From: an uncultured Latescibacterota bacterium | GTDB taxonomy: Bacteria; Latescibacterota; UBA2968 | Reading direction: 5' to 3' | Assembly (NCBI GenBank): GCA_951812755.1 | Contig: OX638329.1 | Location: 6,466,188-6,530,187 of the forward strand | DNA length: 64,000 nucleotides | Part shown: positions 15,923 through 25,897 of the stretch, piece by piece | Layout of the letters: the number at the start of each line of letters is the position of its first letter | Position numbering within the stretch: position 1 is the stretch's first letter | Position numbers and translations under genes: made by a program | The notes under the pieces: generated by a model | Seen by the model: only the letters and a program-made list of their open reading frames with translations | Databases searched by the model: none | What the model was told of the DNA's origin: nothing

Positions 15923-18202
15923 CTACTTCACACTTCCTACTTCATCCATCACCACGCGCGACGCCGCCAACCCATCTACACTGGCGACCTGCCCGGTTGC
16001 AGGATCGATCTGCCCAAACGTCAACACACCCGTCGGGCAACTCTGCACACAGGCCGAACAGCGCACGCACTCCGGATCCTCCATAGGCAAACCCTTATTC
16101 GCAAAATTCATCACATCGATACCCTGATGGCACACCGACGTACACACACTGCACGAAATACACTTCTTCTTATCCGCAAAAATCCGAAACCGCGAAAACC
16201 GCGCATAAACATGCATCAGCGCAGCTAAGGGACACGCAAACCGACACCACATCCGCCCGCTAAAATGCCAGTAAAAACCCACCCCAATAATACCCGCCAA
16301 AAACAAATCCACAAACCACTGATAATTCAAAAACGTCAGCGGAAATATCAGACCGCCCCAATTCACATCCTTGCCCATAAACAGCCCCATATACCCCGCA
16401 TTCACCCAGTGATCATAAGGCAACAACCAGCCCGCAATCCGCAACGCCAAAAGCACAAAAGCCAGAACCAGAATCACCTGCCCCACCATATTCATCCGAT
16501 TCCAGACTGGACCGTGTGGCATCTTCTGCCGGTGCATATCCCCCATCGTCTCTGCCAGTGCCCCGCACGAACAAATCCACCCGCAATAAGCCCCCTTGCC
16601 CCAACGCCAGATAATCAACGGAATCACCACAAAAGTCTGCACCAGACTAATACCCAACCACCACCCCAGCGGCTGACTCGTAAACACATTCCAGAAAAAC
16701 AGCGGCCACGCCAGAATAAAGCCCAAACTGCGCCAGTATTCCCGCCCGTGTGCATCCCACTCCGTCGCAGGGAACAACGCATCGGCCACAGGCTTTAAAA
16801 AAGCACCATCGGAAAACCAACCATTGTGACCCAGCCACGGCAAAAAAATGTACGGCAACAAAAACAGAGGCACACACTGAATAACCATCAGCGTCACCGT
16901 CTGCACCGTCACATAAGGCGTCTGCCGCCGATTAATCCTGCGAATCCCAAACCCCACCACACACGCGCAATAAGCCAGCGAATAATAAAATCCAGGCTGC
17001 GTCATCGACGTCCACACCGTCCCGAAAAGACCCGACTTATCCTCTGCAGGCATCAAATTAAACGGAAACAGCTCTGCCCCCTTAAACCACTCGTAAATCG
17101 GAATCCCCGCCCCCGTCTTCCAGTGATACACAAACACACACGCCAGCATAACCAACGCAAAAGACACCCACGTCCCCACACGCCATTCCCCTCTAATCGG
17201 CACACCCGACCGCCTGAAAAAATCCAGCGGAGCCTCCCGCCCAATCATGGAAAACACCGCATCATTGGGCATCGCCTCATCACCCTCGCCCGTCGAAAGC
17301 ACCACCTCCTGCTCATCAATCGCCTTCACCTCACTCGCCAGCGCCATTCGCAAATATTCCCCACCCGAAAGCACGTCAATCTTATCCACATTCTCGGGCT
17401 TGGGACGACTCAATTCCGCGCGCCGATACGACAGCGTCACCCGCCCACCGGACTCGGCAATCGCAATCGCGGTCTCCAGCGCACTATCACCCCCACCCAC
17501 CACCAGCACATCCTGGCCTGCATAATCCTTTGGATCGTGCAACCGATTCATCACCTTATCCAGATCCTCGCCCGGAACATTTAACTTTCTAAAATTGCCC
17601 GACCGACCAATCGCCACAATCACCCGATGCGCCAGCAAGTCCTCACCCTCGGGAATCACCACCCGCAACACATCCCCCTCCCGCTGCACGCACTCTGCCC
17701 GCGCAAACACCGGCTCGATATCCTCAGTCCGCTCCTCCAACTCCTCCAACAACCGCTCCTTCACATCTGCCCGATCTGAAAACTGCAAATCACCTGCCGG
17801 AACCATATCCGTCGGATACGTATAAATCGGCTTCGCCTTCGGAAAATTCACCACCGTGGAAAACCGCTCCGCCGCCTCCAACAGCACAAAATCCAATCCC
17901 CGATTTCTCGCCTCAATACCCGCCGCCATACCCGACACACCCCCACCAATAATCACCAGATCGCGCACCCCATCCCTCTGCGTCCGACGCTCAAACCCCG
18001 CATCATCCGCAATCGTCTGCACTGCCCGCGCGCCCGTATCCGATGAAAACTTCAACAGCGGAATCCCCGTCAAATCCCCCACAATATAAAGCCCCGGCAC
18101 CGCCGTTGACCCATCCTCATTCATCTCGGGCAACTTCTCCACCACGCCCGAAGGCCACCGCGTGTGCAACCAGTGCATGTACCGCTTCAAAAATCCAAAC
18201 AT
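15923..18202 (-). CDS. Fused NAD(P)/FAD oxidoreductase and membrane polyferredoxin
   Basis: A 759-residue fusion. The N-terminal half is a thioredoxin-reductase-like flavoprotein with two dinucleotide-binding glycine motifs, VIIGGGVSGMAAGIEA and VLVVGGGDSALETAIA. The middle has several membrane helices. The C-terminal part has NapH/NosR-like features: cysteines in YCGWICSCGALAE, MWCRFACPLAAL, then two 4Fe-4S clusters in CISCSVCTSVCHQG and CVRCSACVQSCPTG. It probably passes electrons between NAD(P)H and a membrane or periplasmic acceptor. The direction and partner are not evident. The length fits known fusions of this type. Confidence 0.82.
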   Translation of the reverse strand: MFGFLKRYMHWLHTRWPSGVVEKLPEMNEDGSTAVPGLYIVGDLTGIPLLKFSSDTGARAVQTIADDAGFERRTQRDGVRDLVIIGGGVSGMAAGIEARNRGLDFVLLEAAERFSTVVNFPKAKPIYTYPTDMVPAGDLQFSDRADVKERLLEELEERTEDIEPVFARAECVQREGDVLRVVIPEGEDLLAHRVIVAIGRSGNFRKLNVPGEDLDKVMNRLHDPKDYAGQDVLVVGGGDSALETAIAIAESGGRVTLSYRRAELSRPKPENVDKIDVLSGGEYLRMALASEVKAIDEQEVVLSTGEGDEAMPNDAVFSMIGREAPLDFFRRSGVPIRGEWRVGTWVSFALVMLACVFVYHWKTGAGIPIYEWFKGAELFPFNLMPAEDKSGLFGTVWTSMTQPGFYYSLAYCACVVGFGIRRINRRQTPYVTVQTVTLMVIQCVPLFLLPYIFLPWLGHNGWFSDGAFLKPVADALFPATEWDAHGREYWRSLGFILAWPLFFWNVFTSQPLGWWLGISLVQTFVVIPLIIWRWGKGAYCGWICSCGALAETMGDMHRQKMPHGPVWNRMNMVGQVILVLAFVLLALRIAGWLLPYDHWVNAGYMGLFMGKDVNWGGLIFPLTFLNYQWFVDLFLAGIIGVGFYWHFSGRMWCRFACPLAALMHVYARFSRFRIFADKKKCISCSVCTSVCHQGIDVMNFANKGLPMEDPECVRCSACVQSCPTGVLTFGQIDPATGQVASVDGLAASRVVMDEVGSVK

Positions 18203-18250
18203 AATTTCCCTTCCGATAGAGCCTGCAAAAAATTTGCCCGCATAGCAGCG

Positions 18251-18312
18251 TCGGGAAAAGGATTTCCCTCCTACGATCCATCTATTGTAGGAGCGGCATC
18301 CCTGCCGCGATC
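18251..18312. repeat. Family A palindromic intergenic repeat, copy 2
   Basis: TCGGGAAAAGGATTTCCCTC followed by GTAGGAGCGGCATCCCTGCC and GCGATC is the inverted arrangement of the copy at 5691-5744. Confidence 0.6.
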
Positions 18313-18369
18313 TGAGCAGCAGTAATAGGATAGTTACGCCATCTCACATCGTCAATTCCAAAATCTGCG

Positions 18370-19389
18370 TTACCCATAAACATCATCAATCAACGCGCGG
18401 ATATACCCAATCGCATACGCCTTGCCGTGCAATTGCGTGTACGCAGAATGGGCAAACCTCGGCGTGTGATCCATCATATACGGCCCATTGAACCCATTAT
18501 CGCGATAAACCTCCATCGCGCGTTTCATATTAATATCGCCCTCATCCATAAAAACTTCCACAAACCGCGGCAACTGTCCCTTCACATTGCGGAAATGCAC
18601 CCAAACAATCTTATTATTCGAAGCCATCTCGGCAATCGCATCATAAACGCCCTCACCCAGTAACTCCGTCATACACCCCTGGCAAAATAACATCCCGTTG
18701 TGTTCGCCCGGCGCAATCTCAAAAAGCGTGCGCCTGAACTGCTCCAGCGAAGAACAAATCTGTGCAATACCACCCAGAGGCTCTGGAACCGGCGGATCAT
18801 CCGGATGCAGCGCCATACGCACACCCGCCTTTTCTGCAACGGGAATCACCGCCTGCAAAAACACCTCCATATTTGCCCACATCGTCCCCTCTGAAACAGG
18901 CGGATCGTATTGCTCTGGCCGGTTCTCACTAAAATACGCATAGTCAAACGTACTATAGCTCACCCCACCACGACCCGTATCTGAAGGCGTCCGAAAATTC
19001 CCCATCGGCTTGAAATTCCAGCCCAAACACGGAATCCCCGCCCTGCCCAGCGACGCCAGCATCTGACACCAGAACCCGATCTTCTCATCTCGATCTTCCA
19101 TAGCCAGCGCAATCTCCTCCCAGCACGGCATAAAAATATTATTCAACCTCATGCCATGGGATTCCACCAGCTCCCGCGCCTGCTCAAACGCCTCCGTACA
19201 ATCCTCCCCCGCGCGAAGCCGCTGTGCCAGCGCCGTATTCGCCACACCCGTACCACCGCGCTTCGCTGATTTTGCAGGCGGTCGTCCACCCCGCAACTCG
19301 AGATGAATCGAATCCACGCTAATCGCCCGATAAAAACTCAAAATATCATCGTCCAAATTATCGTAATGAACCTGATCTTGAATATACAT
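18370..19389 (-). CDS. uxuA: Mannonate dehydratase
   Basis: The 339-residue protein has the UxuA TIM-barrel signatures, including MALHPDDPPVPEPLGG, VWVHFRNVKG and PYMMDHTPRF. The enzyme dehydrates D-mannonate to 2-keto-3-deoxygluconate in uronate catabolism. The length is close to the bacterial enzyme. It lies beside two sulfatase genes on the same strand, suggesting breakdown of sulfated, uronate-containing polysaccharides. Confidence 0.88.
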   Translation of the reverse strand: MYIQDQVHYDNLDDDILSFYRAISVDSIHLELRGGRPPAKSAKRGGTGVANTALAQRLRAGEDCTEAFEQARELVESHGMRLNNIFMPCWEEIALAMEDRDEKIGFWCQMLASLGRAGIPCLGWNFKPMGNFRTPSDTGRGGVSYSTFDYAYFSENRPEQYDPPVSEGTMWANMEVFLQAVIPVAEKAGVRMALHPDDPPVPEPLGGIAQICSSLEQFRRTLFEIAPGEHNGMLFCQGCMTELLGEGVYDAIAEMASNNKIVWVHFRNVKGQLPRFVEVFMDEGDINMKRAMEVYRDNGFNGPYMMDHTPRFAHSAYTQLHGKAYAIGYIRALIDDVYG

Positions 19390-19482
19390 CTCTCATCGCC
19401 TCCTGTAGCTATCAGCCTCCATCTCAATAAACTGCCAAGCAGTTGTACCGTTCCTTAATTCTTAATTCTTAATTCCTAATTC

Positions 19483-20889
19483 TTAACTCTCAACCTCGAC
19501 ATCGGACACCCGCCGTTGACCACCTTGTCGTTCTTCCGCATCGACAATCTCCGGCACATACCCCTCAACCTCTCGAATATAGCCCAGCAACCGCGCCTTC
19601 ATTCGATCTGCAACCGGACGGTGGCTTTCATAGCCAATCAAATTGCGCAACTCGTACGGATCTGCCTCCAAATCGTAGAGATACGCCTCCTCATAACTTC
19701 TCGCACCCTCTGCACCGGGCGGCACCTCATCGCTTTGGACCGCGTACTTCCATCGCTTTGTGCGAACAGCGCGACCAATACCACTCTCTGAAATCTGCAC
19801 AAACACATCATCCGGCCAGGGATCTGCGAGCGACTTGCCCCCACCGCCCAAAATGGAAAGCGCGGAACGCCCCGACATCTGCTCGGGAATCTCCAACCCG
19901 GCGCCATCCAACAGCGTAGGCGGCAAATCCACCAGACTCACCAACTCGCCCAACGTGCCCCCTCCTGTAAACGGACCACCCGTCAACACCGTTGGCGTGC
20001 GGATAGAACTCTCGTGACACGAACGCTTGTACTCCCGATTGCGGGTGCGGAAATGACAGGCGTGATCAGAAGTGAACAGCACAATCGTATCCTCTAACAG
20101 CCCCAAACTCTTCAGTGAATCGAGCAACCGCCCATAAGCCTCATCCAAACGCTTGATCATCCCCCAGTACCCACCCAAATGCTGCTGCGTACTCCCCCCC
20201 GTGGGAACCGCGCCGGGATACTCTCCCTCAGCAGACGGATGCGTGGGCAATCCCGCCAGATCGGGCGGTGTCCATCGCCCGGCATACATCTCGCGATATC
20301 CATCCGGCGGCGGATAATCGTCCAGATGATTCTGATGATGCGGTTCCAAAAATGAAATAAACAGATAAAAGGGATCGCTCTGATGATCATCCACATACCG
20401 AATTGCCGCATCGGTCAGCGCATCTACCCGATAACCGGGCAACTTCACCTCCTGATTATCATTATCATAAACAACGCAATCATACGTATCAGACGTCCCC
20501 TCCAGCGCATTTGCCGCGAGCCAGAACTGGTACCCACCGCGCGCTTCTTCCGGCACAAAACCGCGCCCACTCGTCGCCAGATGCCACTTCCCAATATACC
20601 CCGTGTGATAACCCGCATCATTAAAACACTGGGCAAGCGTCTTGTGATCGGGATTCAGCCCAATCCCATTGCGATACACCCCCGTCTCACTCGCGTACAT
20701 CCCCGTTTGCAAACACGAACGCGCCGGACCGCACACAGGCTGACATGTAAAACTATTATAAACATGCGTCCCGTGTTGCGCCGCGCGATCCAAATTGGGC
20801 GTAATCCCCAATGGATTGCCATGCGCTGCCATACAATCCCAGCGCTGTTGATCCGTAAAAAATACAATGACATTTGGTCTATCTGCCAT
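19483..20889 (-). CDS. Type I sulfatase
   Basis: A 468-residue member of the formylglycine-dependent sulfatases. The N-terminal PNVIVFFTDQQRWD holds the metal-binding Asp, and C53-G-P-A-R57 followed by SCLQTG is the C-x-P-x-R motif whose Cys is oxidised to formylglycine. YIGKWHLA and FTSDHACH are further family motifs. No signal peptide is visible. AAAGGAG precedes the start. It lies just downstream of a second sulfatase gene. Confidence 0.88.
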   Translation of the reverse strand: MADRPNVIVFFTDQQRWDCMAAHGNPLGITPNLDRAAQHGTHVYNSFTCQPVCGPARSCLQTGMYASETGVYRNGIGLNPDHKTLAQCFNDAGYHTGYIGKWHLATSGRGFVPEEARGGYQFWLAANALEGTSDTYDCVVYDNDNQEVKLPGYRVDALTDAAIRYVDDHQSDPFYLFISFLEPHHQNHLDDYPPPDGYREMYAGRWTPPDLAGLPTHPSAEGEYPGAVPTGGSTQQHLGGYWGMIKRLDEAYGRLLDSLKSLGLLEDTIVLFTSDHACHFRTRNREYKRSCHESSIRTPTVLTGGPFTGGGTLGELVSLVDLPPTLLDGAGLEIPEQMSGRSALSILGGGGKSLADPWPDDVFVQISESGIGRAVRTKRWKYAVQSDEVPPGAEGARSYEEAYLYDLEADPYELRNLIGYESHRPVADRMKARLLGYIREVEGYVPEIVDAEERQGGQRRVSDVEVES

Positions 20890-20904
20890 AACATCTCCTT
20901 TCGT

Positions 20905-22401
20905 TCATGCACCAGGTGTAATTTTGGGATTATCCATACGCGTACAGCGAATACTCTCCCGCATCAAGCGCGTCAAAAGCTCGGCCTTCACATCCCGCGC
21001 CTCCGAACGATCCCACAAATTTACTTTCTCGCGTGGATCATTTTCCAGATCTACCAGCACATTATGTCCAATACCCGAAGCATCCACCACAATTTTATAG
21101 CGCTCTGTAATCAACGTCCGCATGGACCCCATCTCCACAAAAGCCGCGCGGTCAGACATATCCGCACCATCATTTATAAAAGCGCCCAACGACCACCCGG
21201 GCAACTCAAAACCCTCAACAGCCCAATCCTCGCGCCGAAAACGCATAGCCATCTGATCTACACCCGCATAATCCAGCACAGTAGGCACCAAATCTAAATT
21301 GCTCACCACATCATCGCAAATACCTATCTGTCCCCCGGGCACCCGCCAAATACATGGCACGCGCAGCAACTCCTCCCACTGATAGGGCGTCTTAAGCCAC
21401 AAATGGTGTGACCCCAGATACTCGCCGTGATCTGCAATAAACGCAACAACCGTATTATCGTACAAACCCTTCGCCTGCAAAAAATCAATCGCGCGACCCA
21501 CATTATCATCAATATGCGAAATCATACCATAGGTCTGCGCCATCACCTGCCGCAAATCCTCCTCATCGCCACTGAACCAGGCGGGACCGACTTTCCGCAG
21601 CAAGCTGTCAGGGGTTGGATTTTCATCCACAACATAAGTTTCCGGTAGCGTTAACGACGCGGGATCGTACATCTCGCTATAAGGCTTGCAAGCCACAAAC
21701 GGATGATGCGGGTCGGGAAAAGAACACCACGCAAAAAAATTTTCACCCTCGTCCAGGCGGTCTATGAAAGCCATTGTGCGATCTGCAATCCAGTGATTGT
21801 AATGCAACTCTGCTGGTATCTGATCGATCTTCCATGTCTGATAGCCAAAATTCTGATACGCCGAAAACTGAGCATAAGGAACACATGTTGAAGGACCATA
21901 TTCCGGATGATCCTTTTGCGCGACATCCGGATATTCTTCTTCCAACCAATTTCGATAATCCCCGCAAACGTAATTCACATGTCCGCCCACATAATCCGTC
22001 TCGCCAAAACCGTAATACCCCTCGGGCAAATGGGTCACCTCACCGCTGTACCACCTATGTCGGTTCTCCCATGAATCACCACCCGAAAAAGGCTGCAAAT
22101 GCAACTTGCCCGCCGCATGCGTGCGATACCCCGCTTCGGACAACGCCCCCGTCACAGTAGGCATTTCCTCAGACAGACTCATGCCATTTTGTATCACCCC
22201 GTGTTGCGAAGGCGTCAACCCGGTTATCAAAGAAGATCGCGACGGCTGGCACACGGGATGCGAGCAATAATTGCGGCGAAACAAAACCCCATCTCCTGCC
22301 AGACGATCCAGATTGGGCGTCTGTACATCCGGATGCCCACTGCAACTCATACAATAAGCCTGCATCTGATCCACACAGAAAATCAAAAAATTCGGTCGCA
22401 T
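20905..22401 (-). CDS. Type I sulfatase
   Basis: The 498-residue product starts MRPNFLIFCVDQMQAYCM and carries C51-Q-P-S-R55, the formylglycine motif, followed by SSLITG. AGKLHLQPF and FIADHGEYLG are conserved sulfatase segments. It probably removes sulfate esters from a carbohydrate. It is only distantly similar to the neighbouring sulfatase, so the two likely differ in substrate. An activating enzyme (FGE or anSME) is not in the window. Confidence 0.88.
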   Translation of the reverse strand: MRPNFLIFCVDQMQAYCMSCSGHPDVQTPNLDRLAGDGVLFRRNYCSHPVCQPSRSSLITGLTPSQHGVIQNGMSLSEEMPTVTGALSEAGYRTHAAGKLHLQPFSGGDSWENRHRWYSGEVTHLPEGYYGFGETDYVGGHVNYVCGDYRNWLEEEYPDVAQKDHPEYGPSTCVPYAQFSAYQNFGYQTWKIDQIPAELHYNHWIADRTMAFIDRLDEGENFFAWCSFPDPHHPFVACKPYSEMYDPASLTLPETYVVDENPTPDSLLRKVGPAWFSGDEEDLRQVMAQTYGMISHIDDNVGRAIDFLQAKGLYDNTVVAFIADHGEYLGSHHLWLKTPYQWEELLRVPCIWRVPGGQIGICDDVVSNLDLVPTVLDYAGVDQMAMRFRREDWAVEGFELPGWSLGAFINDGADMSDRAAFVEMGSMRTLITERYKIVVDASGIGHNVLVDLENDPREKVNLWDRSEARDVKAELLTRLMRESIRCTRMDNPKITPGA

Positions 22402-22514
22402 ATTATCACTCCGTGGTTATATTCATACTTCTGCGGACATACCAATATACGACCAATACAAAAATTTTGCGGTACTATATTGCCCCCACCTATTTCCCTC
22501 AACAGGAGCACGCA

Positions 22515-23381
22515 ATGCGACAACTAATCACCATATTTTTTGCTATCATCTTCATCGCCCCAACCCATGCAGAAGTAAAACCCTGGGATGACGCATTCAA
22601 AAAACAATGGTACGCCGGACTCGCGGAAATCACCCGCTATGAACTCAAACAGGCGCAATATCGCGGTGTTTATGACGGCGATGCCGTACTCATATTTGTA
22701 ACTGAGGATTTTCTCGCAGACAAACACGTAAAGCATGAACGCGGCGACGGACCGAGCATCTCCGTACTCAAGCTCAACGCCATGCGCCAATTTACAACGG
22801 GTCTCTATCCCTATTCCATCATGACCTCTGTATTCACACCTGTGGCACCCGAACAAACGCGATCGCTCAAAATTACGAGCACAGTCCAGGAATGGTGCGG
22901 ACACACCTTTACCCAATTAAACCATCGCGACGGCAAATACAAAGCGACATTGCGCTCTTATTTTCAAAGCGATGGCGACCACGACCTCACGTTACCCAGT
23001 GCCATCCTCGAAGACGAAATCTGGACGCACATCCGACTGGCACCCGAGCGCTTGCCCACTGGTGAAATCCAGATCATCCCCGGCATGCTATTCCAGCGCC
23101 TGACACACACCATGCCCGATGTCCAAACCGCCAATGCGGAACTCGTCGAAAGCGACACAACCCAGGTCTATACCCTCACCTACACCTCCATTGGCCGCAA
23201 ACTCGCCATAACCTTTGAAAAAAACTATCCCCACGCCATCCTCGGCTGGGAAGAATCCATTCAACGCCGGGGCCGCTGGAACACAACCACAGCGCGCAAA
23301 ACGCATACCACAATGCTCGACTACTGGAACAAAAACAAAGTTGAAGACATCGCCTACCGCGCACAATTGGGCTTAAAATAG
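22515..23381 (+). CDS. Exported protein of unknown function
   Basis: A 288-residue protein starting at ATG 22515, after CAGGAGC, with a signal peptide (MRQLITIFFAIIFIAPTHAE). The mature part contains YRGVYDGDAVLIFVTEDF and IYSIM-type beta segments. It resembles a family of secreted proteins of unknown role that databases sometimes mislabel as septum inhibitors. It lies just upstream of ccmE and may share its transcript, but a role in cytochrome maturation is not indicated by sequence. Confidence 0.6.
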   Translation: MRQLITIFFAIIFIAPTHAEVKPWDDAFKKQWYAGLAEITRYELKQAQYRGVYDGDAVLIFVTEDFLADKHVKHERGDGPSISVLKLNAMRQFTTGLYPYSIMTSVFTPVAPEQTRSLKITSTVQEWCGHTFTQLNHRDGKYKATLRSYFQSDGDHDLTLPSAILEDEIWTHIRLAPERLPTGEIQIIPGMLFQRLTHTMPDVQTANAELVESDTTQVYTLTYTSIGRKLAITFEKNYPHAILGWEESIQRRGRWNTTTARKTHTTMLDYWNKNKVEDIAYRAQLGLK

Positions 23382-23458
23382 TTGTTAATTTAGGGGGACT
23401 TATCTATCTTTAATCTTCTAAGATCCCATCGAGTCGCCAAAAAAGCGCAGAGGTTGAA

Positions 23459-23896
23459 ATGACCACCAAAAAAATAAAATTCATCGCTGGATTTGCCGTC
23501 ATTATCGCCAGCTTGCTCACCATGATCGTGTACAGCTCTGAAAAAATGTCGCTGTACTACCTCACCGTCTCCGAACTGGAAGCGCGCGAAATCGAATTTG
23601 CCAACACCCGCTTCAAACTCGCCGGCAAAGTCATCCCCGGCACCATCACCTACCGCGACGGCAAGCGCACCGTCGAATTTGAAATCTCTGACCTCATCGA
23701 CCAGGACCCATCTGCCAACAAACGCACCATCCGCTACAGCGGCGTCGTACCCGACACTTTCCGCGAAGAAGCCGATGTCGTACTCGAAGGCAAAATCGGA
23801 CCTAACGGCATCTTCGTAGCCGAAAACATGCTCGCCAAATGCCCCTCAAAATACGAAAGCCAGAGCTACGAAGAGATCAAAGCGTCGTACGAATAA
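23459..23896 (+). CDS. ccmE: Cytochrome c maturation heme chaperone CcmE, Cys type
   Basis: The 145-residue protein has an N-terminal membrane anchor (FIAGFAVIIASLLTMIVY) and the CcmE beta-barrel (FKLAGKVIPGTITYRDG, VVPDTFREEADVVLEG). The heme-binding site normally reads HxxxY. Here it is C128-P-S-K-Y132, the CxxxY variant known from some archaea and Desulfovibrio. CcmE takes heme from CcmC and passes it to CcmF/H outside the membrane. It is the first gene of the ccm run, 15 bases before ccmF. Confidence 0.88.
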   Translation: MTTKKIKFIAGFAVIIASLLTMIVYSSEKMSLYYLTVSELEAREIEFANTRFKLAGKVIPGTITYRDGKRTVEFEISDLIDQDPSANKRTIRYSGVVPDTFREEADVVLEGKIGPNGIFVAENMLAKCPSKYESQSYEEIKASYE

Positions 23897-23911
23897 ACGA
23901 GACCCAAACAC

Positions 23912-25897
23912 ATGCTCCCACAACTCGGTAACTTTCTTCTCTATCTCGCCCTATTCACCTCGGCTTATGCGGTAATCGCCGCAATTCTCGCTGCCAAAAC
24001 TGGGCGAATGGGCCTCATTCTGAGCACTGAACGCGCGGTCCTCACGGGTTTTGTACTCTGCCTCTCCGCCATGGCCATTCTCGAAGTGCTCTTCCTCACA
24101 GACCGCTTCGACATCTACTACATCGCCACCCACTCCAGCCGCGACCTGCCCACGGGCTACAAATTCACGGCCGTCTGGTCCGGCATGCAGGGATCGCTCT
24201 TGCTCTGGGCACTTATCCTATCCGGATTCATATTTTTTGCCGTCGTCAAAACCCGTGCCTTTCGCGGACCCCTCGCCTCTTATGCCACAGCCATCATGTC
24301 CTTCACGCTGGTCTTTTTTCTCGCGCTCATCTGCATCCACGAAAATCCCTTTGTCACCATGCCGCGTGCCATGCCCGATGGAACGGGCATGAACCCCTTG
24401 CTCGTCCATCCCGTCATGGCCATCCACCCCCCGATGCTCTATCACGGCTATGTCGGCTTTACCGTACCCTTTGCCTTTGCAATGGCCGCTCTCTTATCCA
24501 GACAAATCGATGAAGAATGGATTCGCACCACCCGTCGCTGGACCCTCCTCGCCTGGTTCTTCCTGGGCACGGGCCAGCTCCTCGGTGGCAAATGGGCATA
24601 TGTCGTACTCGGCTGGGGCGGATACTGGGGCTGGGACCCGGTCGAAAACGCCGCCCTCTTGCCCTGGCTGACCGGCACCGCCTTTTTGCATTCCGTTATG
24701 ATCCAGGAAAAAAAAGGCATGCTCAAAGTCTGGAACATGGTCCTCATCATCGCCACCTACGCCCTGTGCATCTACGGCACCTTCCTCACGCGAAGCGGCG
24801 TCGTATCCTCCGTACACGCTTTTGCACAGTCCCCCATTGGACCCTGGTTTGGCGCACTGGTCGTCCTCATCGTCATCTTCTCAAGCCTCCTCCTCATCTC
24901 GCGCCTGGACCTGCTCAAAACTAAAACGCAATACGAATCCCCCATCTCGAGAGAAGGTGGATTTCTACTCAACAACTTGCTCTTCCTCACCGCCACATTC
25001 GCCGTCTTCTGGGGCGTCATGTTTCCCGTGATCTCCGAAGCCGTTACCGGTGATAAAATCACCGTAGGTCCCCCCTACTTCAATACTGTCATGGTGCCTA
25101 TTGGCCTGCTCCTGCTCGTACTCACCGGCATAGGTCCTCTGCTGGCCTGGCGGCGCACCTCGGGCAAAAGCCTGAGAAAGCACTTCACGGGATCAAGCAT
25201 CCTGGGGTTAATCTGCGGCATAGTCGCCATTGCCCTGGGTGTGCGCGACATCTACGCCATCATCTCCTTCCTCTTCTGCGGCTTTGTCACAGGTACCATC
25301 ATCACCGAATTTCACCGCGGAGCGCGTGCGCGAGGCAGCAGCTCTGGCGAATCCTATCTCCGCGCAATCGTCAACCTCACCCGGCGAAATCGCCGCCGAT
25401 ATGGCGGTTATATCATCCACTTTGGCGTGGTCTTGCTCTTCATCGGGTTTACCGGCAATGCGTTCAACAAAGATTCCCAGGTCGAACTTAAATACATGGA
25501 ATCCACCGACATCGGCCCCTACACCCTCACCTATGAAGGCATTACCGAATCCACCAATCCACTCACCTGGGACATCGTCGCCCAGCTCGGCGTCTATAAA
25601 TACGGGCAGCGATTGGGTACCATGTGGCCCCACCAAAAAGTCTATTACAAGCGGCAAGATCAACAACGCACCACAGAAGTCGCCATTCGATCCAACCTGC
25701 GGGAAGACCTCTACGCGCTCTATCAGGGCGTTGACATGCGAGACGGCGAAGAAGTCGCCCTCTTTCACCTGTACATCAATCCTCTTGTCATGTGGGTCTG
25801 GATAGGCGCGTGGATACTTACAATCGGCACCATTGTCGTCATGTGGCCCGATAAGCGCGAAAAACAGGCATTGCAAATGCGGGAGGCGATGGCATGA
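23912..25897 (+). CDS. ccmF: Heme lyase subunit CcmF
   Basis: A 661-residue polytopic protein. WGGYWGWDPVENAALLPWL is the WWD heme-binding domain, and HPVMAIHPPMLYHGYVG and FLTRSGVVSSVHAFAQSP are CcmF signatures with axial-ligand histidines. Together with CcmH it attaches heme to apocytochromes c. The length matches the family. It overlaps ccmH by ATGA. Confidence 0.93.
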   Translation: MLPQLGNFLLYLALFTSAYAVIAAILAAKTGRMGLILSTERAVLTGFVLCLSAMAILEVLFLTDRFDIYYIATHSSRDLPTGYKFTAVWSGMQGSLLLWALILSGFIFFAVVKTRAFRGPLASYATAIMSFTLVFFLALICIHENPFVTMPRAMPDGTGMNPLLVHPVMAIHPPMLYHGYVGFTVPFAFAMAALLSRQIDEEWIRTTRRWTLLAWFFLGTGQLLGGKWAYVVLGWGGYWGWDPVENAALLPWLTGTAFLHSVMIQEKKGMLKVWNMVLIIATYALCIYGTFLTRSGVVSSVHAFAQSPIGPWFGALVVLIVIFSSLLLISRLDLLKTKTQYESPISREGGFLLNNLLFLTATFAVFWGVMFPVISEAVTGDKITVGPPYFNTVMVPIGLLLLVLTGIGPLLAWRRTSGKSLRKHFTGSSILGLICGIVAIALGVRDIYAIISFLFCGFVTGTIITEFHRGARARGSSSGESYLRAIVNLTRRNRRRYGGYIIHFGVVLLFIGFTGNAFNKDSQVELKYMESTDIGPYTLTYEGITESTNPLTWDIVAQLGVYKYGQRLGTMWPHQKVYYKRQDQQRTTEVAIRSNLREDLYALYQGVDMRDGEEVALFHLYINPLVMWVWIGAWILTIGTIVVMWPDKREKQALQMREAMA

